From Chloroflexota bacterium (GTDB taxonomy: Bacteria > Chloroflexota > Anaerolineae > Anaerolineales > Villigracilaceae), in assembly GCA_021824575.1 (NCBI GenBank), contig JAKAKJ010000084.1:56964-120963 (forward strand): a DNA stretch of 64,000 bases. Direction: 5' to 3'. Positions 37,741 through 46,903 of the stretch are shown piece after piece (positions within the stretch are counted from its first letter, which is position 1; each line of letters begins with the position of its first letter). The position numbers and the translations under genes are program-made. A model generated the notes under the pieces. It was given only the letters and a program-made list of their open reading frames with translations, searched no databases and was not told where the DNA came from.

Positions 37741-40539
37741 ATGGCCAAGAAATTATCCGGTGCGGAAATCCGCCAAACTTATATTGACTTTTTTGTCGAG
37801 CACGGACACACGGCTGTGCCGTCCATGTCGCTTGTCCCCGGCGGCGATGCGACATTGCTTTTTACAAACTCTGGCATGGTTCAGTTCAAGGATGTGTTTC
37901 TCGGCACAGATAAAAAGCCTTACACCCGCGCCGTAGATTCGCAAAAATGTATGCGCGTCGCTGGCAAGCACAACGACCTCGACGATGTGGGCCGCGATGA
38001 TACGCATCACACCTTTTTTGAAATGCTCGGCAACTGGTCGTTCGGCGATTACTACAAAAAAGAAGCCATCGCATGGGCCTGGCAGTTGCTCACCGAAGTT
38101 TGGGGTTTGGAAAAAGAACGTTTGTATGCCACCGTCTTCAAGGATGATAAAGGTGATATTCCCACCGATGAGGAAGCCGCGTCCAATTGGCTCAAGCAGC
38201 CCGGCTTCGATTCTACGCACTTGTTTTACTTTGGACGCAGGGATAACTTTTGGGAAATGGCTGATACCGGTCCGTGTGGGCCGTGTTCTGAGATCCATTA
38301 TGATCTGCGTCCTTCGGGAGAAAAAGTTACCGAAGCAGTTTTGGATAGTGACCGCTTCGTCGAACTTTGGAATTTGGTTTTCATTCAATACAATCGTCTC
38401 GGCCCCGATACGCTCGAGCCGCTTCCCGCCAAACACGTGGACACGGGCATGGGCTTCGAACGGCTGGTTTCCATTTTGCAGAATGTTGATTCAAATTACA
38501 AAACTGACCTCTTCACCAAATCGCTCGATGTTCTGCGTTCGCTCACGGGTCACACCGAAAAGCAAATGCTCGCGGATTTCACGCCGTATCGCGTCATCTG
38601 CGACCACGTGCGTTCCGCATCTTTTCTCATTGCAGATGGCGTCGTGCCCGGCAACATCGGACGCAATTATGTGACGCGCATGATCATCCGGCGTGCGGCT
38701 CGTTTTGGTACGAAGATTGGACTCAGGGAACCGTTCCTTGCCAAAGTCGCTGAAGCCGTGATTGCGACATACGGATCGTTTTATACCGAACTGGAAAAGA
38801 GTCGCCTTGCGATTCTGGATAACTTGACGCGCGAGGAAATCCGCTTCGCGCGGACCGTTGAAACGGGTACCGCTCAATTGGAGAATCTCCTCTCTGAGAT
38901 TCGCCAACAGAACAAAACCGTGCTCGACGGCCGCCGCGCATTCGATCTTTATGCCACGTATGGTTTGCCTTTTGAAATCTCGCGTGACATTGCGCGTGAA
39001 CATGGCCTCGAAGTGGATGAAGCCGGTTTCAACGCGGCCAAGGAAGAACACAGCAAAGCCTCCGGCGGCGGCAAGGCGATGGGCAAACTGGGCGGCGAAG
39101 ATTCCGAATTCTTTGCGGGCATTTTGAAAGACCTGCAAAAGAAAAATAAACTTGGCGAACACGGCGTGGAGTATGATCCCTATACCAGTCCGCGCGTCGA
39201 GGGCGAAGTGCTGGCATTGATCGTCAACGGTCAATCGGTTGATTCTGCTTCCCTCGACGATGAAGTCGAAGTCATCCTTCCCAAAACTGGCTTCTACATC
39301 GAATCCGGCGGCCAAGTTGATGATGCCGGATATATAAAATCTATTCCAACATTCTCGAAGAAAATGGGGGGAGCCGGAGGGGCGCCGGGATGGGAAATCG
39401 AAATCACGGGCATGCGCCGCGCCTCTGCGGGCGTGATTGTCCACATCGGTGAAGTGATTTCCGGTCGGCCAAAAGTTGGCGATAAATGTATCGCCGAAGT
39501 TGACTTGGCGCGCCGTCATGACATCATGCGTAACCACACCGCGACGCATTTGCTTCACGCCGCGCTGCATCAAGTGCTTGGCGAACATGCGCGTCAAGCC
39601 GGTTCATTGGTCGCGCCGGATCGTTTGCGTTTTGACTTCAACCACCCGGAAGCGATGACGCCAGAGCAGATCGAACGCGTCGAGAAAATTGTCAACGTGG
39701 CGGTCGCAGCGGATATGATCGTTGTGCCAAAATTGAAGTCCCGCGAAGATGCGATTGCCGAAGGCGCGATGGCGCTTTTTGGTGAAAAATACGGTGAGAC
39801 CGTCCGCACGATTTCGATCGTTCCCGAAGGCGTGGATTTGGTTGACGAGTCGGCAGTTGAGCATCCGACTGCATTGGCGGAACAATTGCCAAAGTTTTCC
39901 TATGAACTGTGCGGCGGCACACATCTCGAGCGCACATCGGATATCGGCGCGTTTATCATCGTCAGCGAGGGATCGGCGGCGGCAGGCGTGCGCCGCATCG
40001 AAGCGGTGACAGGCCGCGGCGCGTATGAGTTTATTGCCAGGCGGCTCAAAACCTTGAAGCAAACTGCGGCGGCGTTGAAATCGTCCTTGGACGAGGTGCC
40101 CAATAAGGTGCAGGCGCTCGAAGGAGAATTGGCTGATGTTCGGAAAGAAGTTGCGGCATTAAAAACGCAAGCTGCTATTTCTTCTTTCGTTTCTCTACTG
40201 TCCAATGTTCAAAAAGCTGATGATGTAAACATCCTTGCTGCGGAAGTCTCCAACGCGGATGCGGACACACTGCGCGCATTGGCTGACAAATTCCGTGAGA
40301 AATATCCGCAGAATGGTGTCTGCGTGCTGGCATCCGCTTCTGATGGAAAATCCACGCTGATTGCCGCGGTGACCGAAGATCTGGTCAAGCGCGGATTGAA
40401 AGCAGGTGATATTATCACCAGCATTGGCGGCCGCGGCGGCGGACGTCCCAACATGGCGCAAGGCAGCCTGCCGGATGGATTGAAAATCGGCGACGCGTTG
40501 GCGAAAACAGTAAAGGTTGTGGAAGAAAAACTGAAATGA
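37741..40539 (+). CDS. alaS: Alanine--tRNA ligase
   Basis: MAKKLSGAEIRQTYIDFFVEHGHTAVPSMSLVP; GMGFERLVSILQ; RNHTATHLLHAALHQVLGEHARQAGSLV; ELCGGTHLERTSDIG; GGRGGGRPNMAQG. Confidence 0.98.
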   Translation: MAKKLSGAEIRQTYIDFFVEHGHTAVPSMSLVPGGDATLLFTNSGMVQFKDVFLGTDKKPYTRAVDSQKCMRVAGKHNDLDDVGRDDTHHTFFEMLGNWSFGDYYKKEAIAWAWQLLTEVWGLEKERLYATVFKDDKGDIPTDEEAASNWLKQPGFDSTHLFYFGRRDNFWEMADTGPCGPCSEIHYDLRPSGEKVTEAVLDSDRFVELWNLVFIQYNRLGPDTLEPLPAKHVDTGMGFERLVSILQNVDSNYKTDLFTKSLDVLRSLTGHTEKQMLADFTPYRVICDHVRSASFLIADGVVPGNIGRNYVTRMIIRRAARFGTKIGLREPFLAKVAEAVIATYGSFYTELEKSRLAILDNLTREEIRFARTVETGTAQLENLLSEIRQQNKTVLDGRRAFDLYATYGLPFEISRDIAREHGLEVDEAGFNAAKEEHSKASGGGKAMGKLGGEDSEFFAGILKDLQKKNKLGEHGVEYDPYTSPRVEGEVLALIVNGQSVDSASLDDEVEVILPKTGFYIESGGQVDDAGYIKSIPTFSKKMGGAGGAPGWEIEITGMRRASAGVIVHIGEVISGRPKVGDKCIAEVDLARRHDIMRNHTATHLLHAALHQVLGEHARQAGSLVAPDRLRFDFNHPEAMTPEQIERVEKIVNVAVAADMIVVPKLKSREDAIAEGAMALFGEKYGETVRTISIVPEGVDLVDESAVEHPTALAEQLPKFSYELCGGTHLERTSDIGAFIIVSEGSAAAGVRRIEAVTGRGAYEFIARRLKTLKQTAAALKSSLDEVPNKVQALEGELADVRKEVAALKTQAAISSFVSLLSNVQKADDVNILAAEVSNADADTLRALADKFREKYPQNGVCVLASASDGKSTLIAAVTEDLVKRGLKAGDIITSIGGRGGGRPNMAQGSLPDGLKIGDALAKTVKVVEEKLK

Positions 40540-40578
40540 AAAGATGACGGTCACTCTGCAAAGTGACCGTCATCTTTT
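40539..40578. terminator. Bidirectional terminator between convergent alaS and acs
   Basis: AAAAGATGACGGTCACT / AGTGACCGTCATCTTTT, 17-bp perfect stem. Confidence 0.9.
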
Positions 40579-40585
40579 AGATTCT

Positions 40586-42487
40586 CTATTCTTCCAACGT
40601 GCTCACATCGCCTTCGGGCAATCCCTGGGCGCGTGCTTTCAACACGCGGCGCATGATCTTCCCTGAGCGCGTCTTCGGCAATTTATCCGCGAACTTGACT
40701 TCCTCGGGCCGCGCAATTGGACCCATGTGAGTCGCAACGTGCTGGCGCAATTCTTCGGCGAGCTCAGGCGAAGGCGCAAACCCTGCGCGCAGTAAAACAA
40801 AGCAATGAATGCCTTGCCCTTTAACATCGTGTGGAAGTCCAATGGCTGCAGCTTCGGCAACTGCGGGATGACTGACCAATGCCGATTCAACTTCAGCTGT
40901 TCCGAGCCGGTGGCCGGAGACTTTGATTACATCGTCCACGCGGCCGATGATCCAGAAATAACCATCCTTGTCGCGCTTGGCTGAGTCGCCGGTGGTGTAC
41001 ACGCCGGGATACTTTGACCAATATTGTTGAACATAGCGATCCGGGTCGCCGTAAATGGTTTTCAACATCGCGGGCCATGGATTCTTCAACACGAGATAAC
41101 CTTCGGTATCGTCGGGGACAGGATTCCCTTGTTCGTCAACCACCTCCGCCTCCAGTCCAAAGAAAGGACGCGTTCCCGATCCGGGTTTGAGCGGCACGGT
41201 CGGTGTGGGCGTGATCATGAACATGCCGGTCTCGGTCTGCCACCATGTATCCATGATCGGGCATTTCTCTTTGCCGATCACGCGGTAATACCATTTCCAT
41301 GCTTCGGGGTTGATCGGCTCGCCGACGGTTCCAAGCAGCCGCAACGTTGACAAATCATGTTTGTTCGGCCACGCCTCGCCAAAGCGCATCAAGCCGCGGA
41401 TGGCGGTCGGCGCCGTGTATAAAATGGTGATGCCGTAACGTTCGACGCACTGCCACCAGCGATTCGGATACGGATAGGATGGTCCGCCTTCGAACATGAA
41501 CGAAGTCGCGCCGTTGAGCAGCGGGCCATAAACAATGTATGAATGTCCGGTGACCCAACCCGGATCCGCCGCGCACCACCAGCGATCTTCGTCCTGGATA
41601 TCGAACACATATTTGAGCGTTGAATAAATTCCCACCATGTAGCCGCCGTGCGTGTGGACGATGGCTTTCGGCTTCCCGGTCGAGCCGGATGTGTAAAGAA
41701 TATAAAGCGGATCTTCCGCGTCCATGACTTCGGTGGGACATTTGCCGTTTGCAATTGGGAGTGCGAGCAAATCATGATACCAATGATCGCGCCCCGCCTC
41801 CATCGGGACTTCGTGCCCAACCCGTTTAACAACAATCACGTTCTCGACAGACGGACATCGTTTAAGCGCCTCGTCCACTGTGCGCTTCAATTCAACAACC
41901 TTGCCGTTGTTGTAACTGCCATCCATGGTGATGACCAGCTTCGATGCGCTGTCTTCGATGCGTCCCTGCAGAGCGTCCACGCTGAAGCCGCCGAACACCA
42001 CGGAATGAATCGCGCCGATCTTTGCGCAAGCCAGCATGGCAAACATGATCTCCGGGATGCGCCCCATGTAGATCGTCACGCGATCGCCCTTCACAATGCC
42101 CATGGCCTTGATGATGTTGGCGAAGCGGGTGACTTCTCGGTTCAGCGCATGATACGAGAATGTGCGCTCCAACTTTCCATCCTCGGACTCCCAAATGAGG
42201 GCAAGCTTATTCTTTCGGTATGAATTTAGATGCCGGTCAATTGCATTGTGAACGATATTTGTCTTGGCCCCCACGAACCATCTGAAGAAAGGCTTTTTCG
42301 AGTCGTCGAGCACTTTGTCCCACTTTTTGAACCATTCCAGTTCTTCGGCCTCCGCCGCCCAAAAAGCCTGTGGGTCTTTGCGCGCCTTCTCGGCCAGTTC
42401 ATCCCAATCTTTTATGCGTGCCTGTGTGACAACCTCCTGGGATGGGTAATAGACTTCACCATCCAATTGCGATTTGCTCTTGGCCAT
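40586..42487 (-). CDS. acs: Acetate--CoA ligase
   Basis: PLYILYTSGSTGKPKAIVHTHGGYMV; WWCAADPGWVTGHSYIVYGPL; IMDTWWQTETG; TRSGKIMRRVL. Confidence 0.97.
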   Translation of the reverse strand: MAKSKSQLDGEVYYPSQEVVTQARIKDWDELAEKARKDPQAFWAAEAEELEWFKKWDKVLDDSKKPFFRWFVGAKTNIVHNAIDRHLNSYRKNKLALIWESEDGKLERTFSYHALNREVTRFANIIKAMGIVKGDRVTIYMGRIPEIMFAMLACAKIGAIHSVVFGGFSVDALQGRIEDSASKLVITMDGSYNNGKVVELKRTVDEALKRCPSVENVIVVKRVGHEVPMEAGRDHWYHDLLALPIANGKCPTEVMDAEDPLYILYTSGSTGKPKAIVHTHGGYMVGIYSTLKYVFDIQDEDRWWCAADPGWVTGHSYIVYGPLLNGATSFMFEGGPSYPYPNRWWQCVERYGITILYTAPTAIRGLMRFGEAWPNKHDLSTLRLLGTVGEPINPEAWKWYYRVIGKEKCPIMDTWWQTETGMFMITPTPTVPLKPGSGTRPFFGLEAEVVDEQGNPVPDDTEGYLVLKNPWPAMLKTIYGDPDRYVQQYWSKYPGVYTTGDSAKRDKDGYFWIIGRVDDVIKVSGHRLGTAEVESALVSHPAVAEAAAIGLPHDVKGQGIHCFVLLRAGFAPSPELAEELRQHVATHMGPIARPEEVKFADKLPKTRSGKIMRRVLKARAQGLPEGDVSTLEE

Positions 42488-42629
42488 GGCTCTCTCCTTT
42501 GGCGAAATATTTGGCTAAATATACAGCAAAACAATGGAGCGGGCAAATGTTTTTAAGATGCGAGATTCGCGGATTGCACGGAATTGCACGTACCACTGAA
42601 ATACCCCGTCCATCCAAAACTCACGCCGC

Positions 42630-43115
42630 TCAAGACGATATGACTTCTTTCCAATCCAATTGCCCGGCTATTTTATGCAGGCGATGATCGTCATCCACGA
42701 GACGATAGTCCAAATTGCGAAAAACTTTTTCGGCCAAGGGTTTATTGACTGCCACAGGCACAACCGTATCTTGTCTTCCTTGAATAATAACTGTTGGAAC
42801 ATCTATTGGTGCAGGCAAATTATCCACGAATTCCGGGAGCATCAGAGCGGGGGCGAGCAAAATCTGTTTGCGGACTTGCGCGGGATGCCGCGTCGAAAAC
42901 AGGGCAGCCATCAAGCCTCCGAAGGAAGAGCCAATCAAAGTCCAGTTGGATGCGCTGCCGAGGATTGGATAAAGTTGTTGCATCCGTTCGTCAATCGAAC
43001 CGGTAAAGTCCGGCACGAGCAAGTCCGGATAGATTGTACGAACCAATGCGGCTTTATAAGTCTGGCTGTTGCTTTCCAGTCCGTGAAGGTAGATCAAGCG
43101 TTTTGTGTCAAGCAT
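42630..43115 (-). CDS. YqiA-like esterase / alpha-beta hydrolase
   Basis: RLIYLHGLESNSQTYKAALV; LIGSSFGGLMAAL; IIQGRQDTVVP. Confidence 0.85.
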   Translation of the reverse strand: MLDTKRLIYLHGLESNSQTYKAALVRTIYPDLLVPDFTGSIDERMQQLYPILGSASNWTLIGSSFGGLMAALFSTRHPAQVRKQILLAPALMLPEFVDNLPAPIDVPTVIIQGRQDTVVPVAVNKPLAEKVFRNLDYRLVDDDHRLHKIAGQLDWKEVISS

Positions 43116-43629
43116 GAGCTTTGGCGCGCCGTTCCTGACGCAGGGCTGAACCTTGTATGGCGACTCCGATGATGACGAGGATGAAGAAGATCAATCCGGC
43201 GGTGGCCGATCTGAAATGGAACGCGTCAATGATCAACGACGCGCCGGCCAGCGAAGAAATGCTGATGAGTGCCCAGTCGAGCAGGACCGCGATCAGTGCC
43301 GCGCCGATAATGCCGCCAACGATAAAAACAATGATGCCTATTATGCCTTTGTCGAGACCGAACAAACCGGCGAGGCTGAGAAGGATATAGCCGCCGCCGA
43401 GAAATCCGGCGAGGCCGATGGCAAGTGATTCAACGAAGAATGCCAGCCCGGCAAAGATGATGCCGAGCACAAGTCCGGCGATGAGCGTGGTGAGATCGGA
43501 ACCGTGGAAGAAGCGCGTGGCAACTTGCACGCCGATGATGAATCCGATCACGCCCACCATCAACCAGAAAATCTTTCGACCGGCAATCAAAAGGATCGCT
43601 CCCAAAATGGCATTGATAAAAGCAAGCAT
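43108..43629 (-). CDS. Multi-TM membrane protein, DUF4203/TMEM198-like
   Basis: Glycine-rich TM helices: GFIIGVQVATRF, GLVLGIIFAGLAFF, GFLGGGYILLSLAGLF. Confidence 0.7.
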   Translation of the reverse strand: MLAFINAILGAILLIAGRKIFWLMVGVIGFIIGVQVATRFFHGSDLTTLIAGLVLGIIFAGLAFFVESLAIGLAGFLGGGYILLSLAGLFGLDKGIIGIIVFIVGGIIGAALIAVLLDWALISISSLAGASLIIDAFHFRSATAGLIFFILVIIGVAIQGSALRQERRAKAHA

Positions 43630-43630
43630 A

Positions 43631-44461
43631 TCAACCTCCGTTCGTGGGTGGTTTTACTCGAGTGAATTCTTGCAGTTCTCTTCTTAACGCAATCGGAAGT
43701 GATGGCGCAATTCGTCTGAATGTGATCGCTGTCATCGGGTCTTCTGAATTGCTCAGCACCTGACGCAAAAAATAAGTCGTCTCGGTGGGGTAGGTTTTGT
43801 AAAGCGCCAAAACAAGTTCCTCGATCTCAAGCTGAAGCTTGGACGGCGCGGCCTCGACAATGGGTTCGAGCAATCTGAGTATGGGAGGCAGGTTGGCGAA
43901 AGCGGGATCCGAAACAGCGGAGATAATGGCCTGGATACCGTTCGGCCAGAAACGCGAGCGCCCCGGCTGGAGCCATTCAGCAATCAACTCGATGAACATA
44001 TCCGGCGCTTCTTTTCTCATGCGTGCAAGGCTCGTATCCAATAATTCGGCGCGCAGGTTGGCATCGTTCATTTGTTGAGTCCATGCCGTCAAGCGTGTCA
44101 GCAGGCGTTCCTCTTTTGGAGGAATGTGTCCGAGTAAGAACGCGGCCAGTAAACGCGTTTCGAGATATTCCTCGTCCCACAAACGGTCGGCCAGTTCCAA
44201 AGCCGCATCGGGGTTTTCATTTGCGGGACGCGTCAATTCGCGTTCGATTTGCTTAACGATGACGATGGGTGTTCGATACGTTTGAAGGTTTTTGCCCGGT
44301 GCGGCAGCCTGCGGTTTTCGCACTGTGCGGTTGACATAAAAATCAAGCAGCTCGCGCAGATGCTTGATGAATTCATCCGGCACGAAGAAAAAGTCTGCGA
44401 GGCGCGCGGCTTGTTTTCGTAAACGGGCAAGATCAATGGCGGGCATAACAAAATGGGGCAT
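43631..44461 (-). CDS. Hypothetical helical (HEAT-like / DNA alkylation repair-like) protein
   Basis: Helical ORF, LWDEEYLETRLLAAFLLGHIPP; family assignment tentative. Confidence 0.55.
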   Translation of the reverse strand: MPHFVMPAIDLARLRKQAARLADFFFVPDEFIKHLRELLDFYVNRTVRKPQAAAPGKNLQTYRTPIVIVKQIERELTRPANENPDAALELADRLWDEEYLETRLLAAFLLGHIPPKEERLLTRLTAWTQQMNDANLRAELLDTSLARMRKEAPDMFIELIAEWLQPGRSRFWPNGIQAIISAVSDPAFANLPPILRLLEPIVEAAPSKLQLEIEELVLALYKTYPTETTYFLRQVLSNSEDPMTAITFRRIAPSLPIALRRELQEFTRVKPPTNGG

Positions 44462-44483
44462 GATACTTCATGCCCCGACGATT

Positions 44484-45923
44484 CTAATACGCTCTTGCGA
44501 AATAGATTTTCTTATCGGCCTTCTCGCCGCACACAATACATTTGCCTTCGCCTTTGGGCTGGTCGAGAGGCATGTTGCGCGTGGTGGCTTTGGTATCTTC
44601 CTTGACTTTCGCTTCGCATTCTTTCGAACCGCACCACCACGAGAATGCCCAGCCGTCCGCGACGACTTTCTTTAGTTCCTCATAATCTTTTGGATCATGG
44701 ATGTTGGCATCGCGGAATTCAGTAGCGCGCTTCAGCAGGGACGATTGAATCTCGGTCAGCATCCCGCTGACAGCCGCCGCGAGATTCGTCTGTGGGACGA
44801 AGGATTTGCCGTCTCGTCCGGGGACGTCGCGGCGGGCGAGGGCGACCGAGCCTTTTTCCACATCCTTGGGGCCGATCTCGATTCGCAGAGGAACGCCGCG
44901 CATCTCCCAATCATTGTATTTGAATCCGGGTGTGACCTCCTCGCGGTCGTCCAGCTTGAGTCGGATGCCTGCGGCTTTGAGTTCTGCGAAGACCTTATCG
45001 GCGACTTCCATCACTTTGGTTTTCTCCGCACCGTTTTTGTAGATGGGCACGATCACAACTTGAATAGGCGCGATGCGCGGAGGCAGAATCAGGCCCTTGT
45101 CATCCCCATGCACCATGATGATGGCGCCAATCATGCGCGTGGACAGACCCCATGAGGTCGTCTCGCAATATTGAAGCGTGTTGTTCCTGTCGAGATATTG
45201 CATCTCGAAGGCTTTCGAAAAATTTTGTCCGAAGTAATGTGATGTGGCGGATTGCAAAGCGCGCTTATCCTGCATCATGCCTTCGATGGATGTGGTGATC
45301 TGTGCGCCTGCAAATTTTTCCGTCTCGCTTTTGCGGCCTTTGATGACAGGGATGGCGGCTTCGTTGATGGCGACATCTGCATAAATATCGAGGATGCGAT
45401 ACATTTCTTCCAACGCTTCCTCTTTGGACGCGTGCGCGGTGTGGCCCTCCTGCCAATAGAATTCAGCCGTGCGAAGGAATAATTTTGTTCGCAATTCCCA
45501 ACGCAGCACGGAACCCCATTGATTAATGAGCACAGGCAGGTCGCGCCACGATTTGATCCACTTGGAATACATGTATCCGATGATCGTCTCGGAGGTGGGG
45601 CGCACAACCAAAGGCTCTTCGAGTTTTTCGCCGCCGCCGTGAGTCACAACAGCCAGTTCGGGCGAGAATCCTTCCACGTGTTCCTTTTCTTTTTCGAAGA
45701 ACGACATGGGAATCAATATGGGGAATGCCGCGTTTATATGGCCTGTTTCTTTGAATCGTTTATCGAGTTCGGCGGTGATGTTTTCCCAAAGCGCCCAGCC
45801 ATAAGGTCGCACGACCATGCAGCCGCGCACGGGGGCGTAGTCAGCCATCTCCGCTTTCAGCACGATTTGGTTGTACCACTCGGCAAAATCTTCTGCTCTT
45901 GTAGGTAGTTTTTCCTCAGCCAT
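44484..45923 (-). CDS. proS: Proline--tRNA ligase (archaeal/eukaryotic-type architecture)
   Basis: FAEWYNQIVLKAEMADYAPVRGCMVVRPYGWALWE; PTSETIIGYMYSKWI; LRTAEFYWQEGHTAHA; zinc-binding-like C-terminus ending ARAY; no INS domain. Confidence 0.95.
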   Translation of the reverse strand: MAEEKLPTRAEDFAEWYNQIVLKAEMADYAPVRGCMVVRPYGWALWENITAELDKRFKETGHINAAFPILIPMSFFEKEKEHVEGFSPELAVVTHGGGEKLEEPLVVRPTSETIIGYMYSKWIKSWRDLPVLINQWGSVLRWELRTKLFLRTAEFYWQEGHTAHASKEEALEEMYRILDIYADVAINEAAIPVIKGRKSETEKFAGAQITTSIEGMMQDKRALQSATSHYFGQNFSKAFEMQYLDRNNTLQYCETTSWGLSTRMIGAIIMVHGDDKGLILPPRIAPIQVVIVPIYKNGAEKTKVMEVADKVFAELKAAGIRLKLDDREEVTPGFKYNDWEMRGVPLRIEIGPKDVEKGSVALARRDVPGRDGKSFVPQTNLAAAVSGMLTEIQSSLLKRATEFRDANIHDPKDYEELKKVVADGWAFSWWCGSKECEAKVKEDTKATTRNMPLDQPKGEGKCIVCGEKADKKIYFARAY

Positions 45924-45944
45924 TTTTCCTCTATCAGTTTGAAG

Positions 45945-45974
45945 GTTGGCAGGTTGGAAAGTTAACCTGCCAAC
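45945..45974. repeat. GTTGGCAGGTT inverted repeat, family copy 2
   Basis: GTTGGCAGGTT (45945-45955)/AACCTGCCAAC (45964-45974). Confidence 0.6.
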
Positions 45975-45977
45975 TTG

Positions 45978-46508
45978 TTAACTTGCTAACATGCCAACAG
46001 CAGTTTTTATATCCGGCGCGAATTGCAATAGCTCTTTCTGCGACGCGGATGTGTAACCGTCCATGCTGGTGAAAGCCTGACTGAAAACACTCTGCCATTC
46101 GTTTCCAATCAGGATGAGCGGCCTCCGGTGCAGGGAACCGATGATCATCAAATTCCAGGTGAGCGAGATTTCCGTAAGCGTGCCTGGACCGCCGGGGAGG
46201 GCAAGTGCCGCGTCGCAGCCTTCGATGAGACCCTGCAAGCGATCCATCAGTGTTTTCTTGCGCCATTCCTCCTTCACCCACGCATTGGGTCCAATAGCGC
46301 GCCAGCGCTCGATGTCTTCGCACGTCACGCCGATCACGTGTCCGCCCGCTTCAGCCGCGCCGCGCGAGACAGCTTCCATCGTGCCGATGTAGCCGCCGGT
46401 CAAAACGATGTGTCCGCGTTCGGCTAACAGCCTGCCAAGTTCCTGCGCTTCGGCATAGGCCGTTGAGCCTGCGTTGGGTTGTGAGCCGCCAAATACAGAG
46501 ACTTTCAT
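45978..46508 (-). CDS. LOG family / TIGR00730-type Rossmann fold protein
   Basis: VSVFGGSQPNAGSTAYAEAQELGRLLAERGHIVLTGGYIGTMEAVSRGAAEAGGHVIGVT; ALPGGPGTLTE. Confidence 0.92.
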   Translation of the reverse strand: MKVSVFGGSQPNAGSTAYAEAQELGRLLAERGHIVLTGGYIGTMEAVSRGAAEAGGHVIGVTCEDIERWRAIGPNAWVKEEWRKKTLMDRLQGLIEGCDAALALPGGPGTLTEISLTWNLMIIGSLHRRPLILIGNEWQSVFSQAFTSMDGYTSASQKELLQFAPDIKTAVGMLAS

Positions 46509-46537
46509 GGTAATCGGTTTCCAGTGAGTAGTGGTCT

Positions 46538-46686
46538 AAAACAAAAACGGCTCGCCAAAGTCTGGGGAGCCGCTCATTGACACGACGAACCAAGCCTATC
46601 CAGACCAGGTGGATTTTGTCATGCACGGGGACGGTAACGGGTTCAACACAAGTGAAGCAGTCCTGTAGATCATGCCGCCGATTATA
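46538..46686 (-). ncRNA. Candidate structured leader/sRNA with TATAAT promoter and intrinsic terminator
   Basis: Minus-strand TATAAT (46681-46686), long noncoding segment with nested stems, then CGGCTC..GAGCCG hairpin (46548-46572) + TTTTTGTTTT, all before the LOG gene start. Confidence 0.55.
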
Positions 46687-46903
46687 CACGATTTTCTCTG
46701 CAGCAAAGCAGAGTCAAATTATAAGGAGTGGCTACATGATGAGTGAACGAAGTCAATGAGGTTGTAAAGATAACGTGGATAGAGACATTTCTTCAATTTG
46801 TGTGGATTGTAATAGTAGGAGATGAACAAACGCACGGCACAAGCTAACGCATGGGGTAAATGGGCGGGGTATGGTATATTCGGTTCTGATTATGAGACGA
46901 GGC

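Noticed and set aside
38491-39597. 368-aa ORF antisense to alaS
   Set aside because: Fully inside a confidently identified conserved gene; composition typical of antisense frames in GC-rich coding DNA.
46620-46680. GGTTCAACAC text as a tRNA T-arm
   Set aside because: No acceptor/anticodon context or CCA-proximal stem could be assembled around it.
46351-46689. 112-aa minus ORF spanning the candidate ncRNA
   Set aside because: Its C-terminal part overlaps the LOG gene in another frame and it runs through the terminator hairpin; better explained as noncoding leader.
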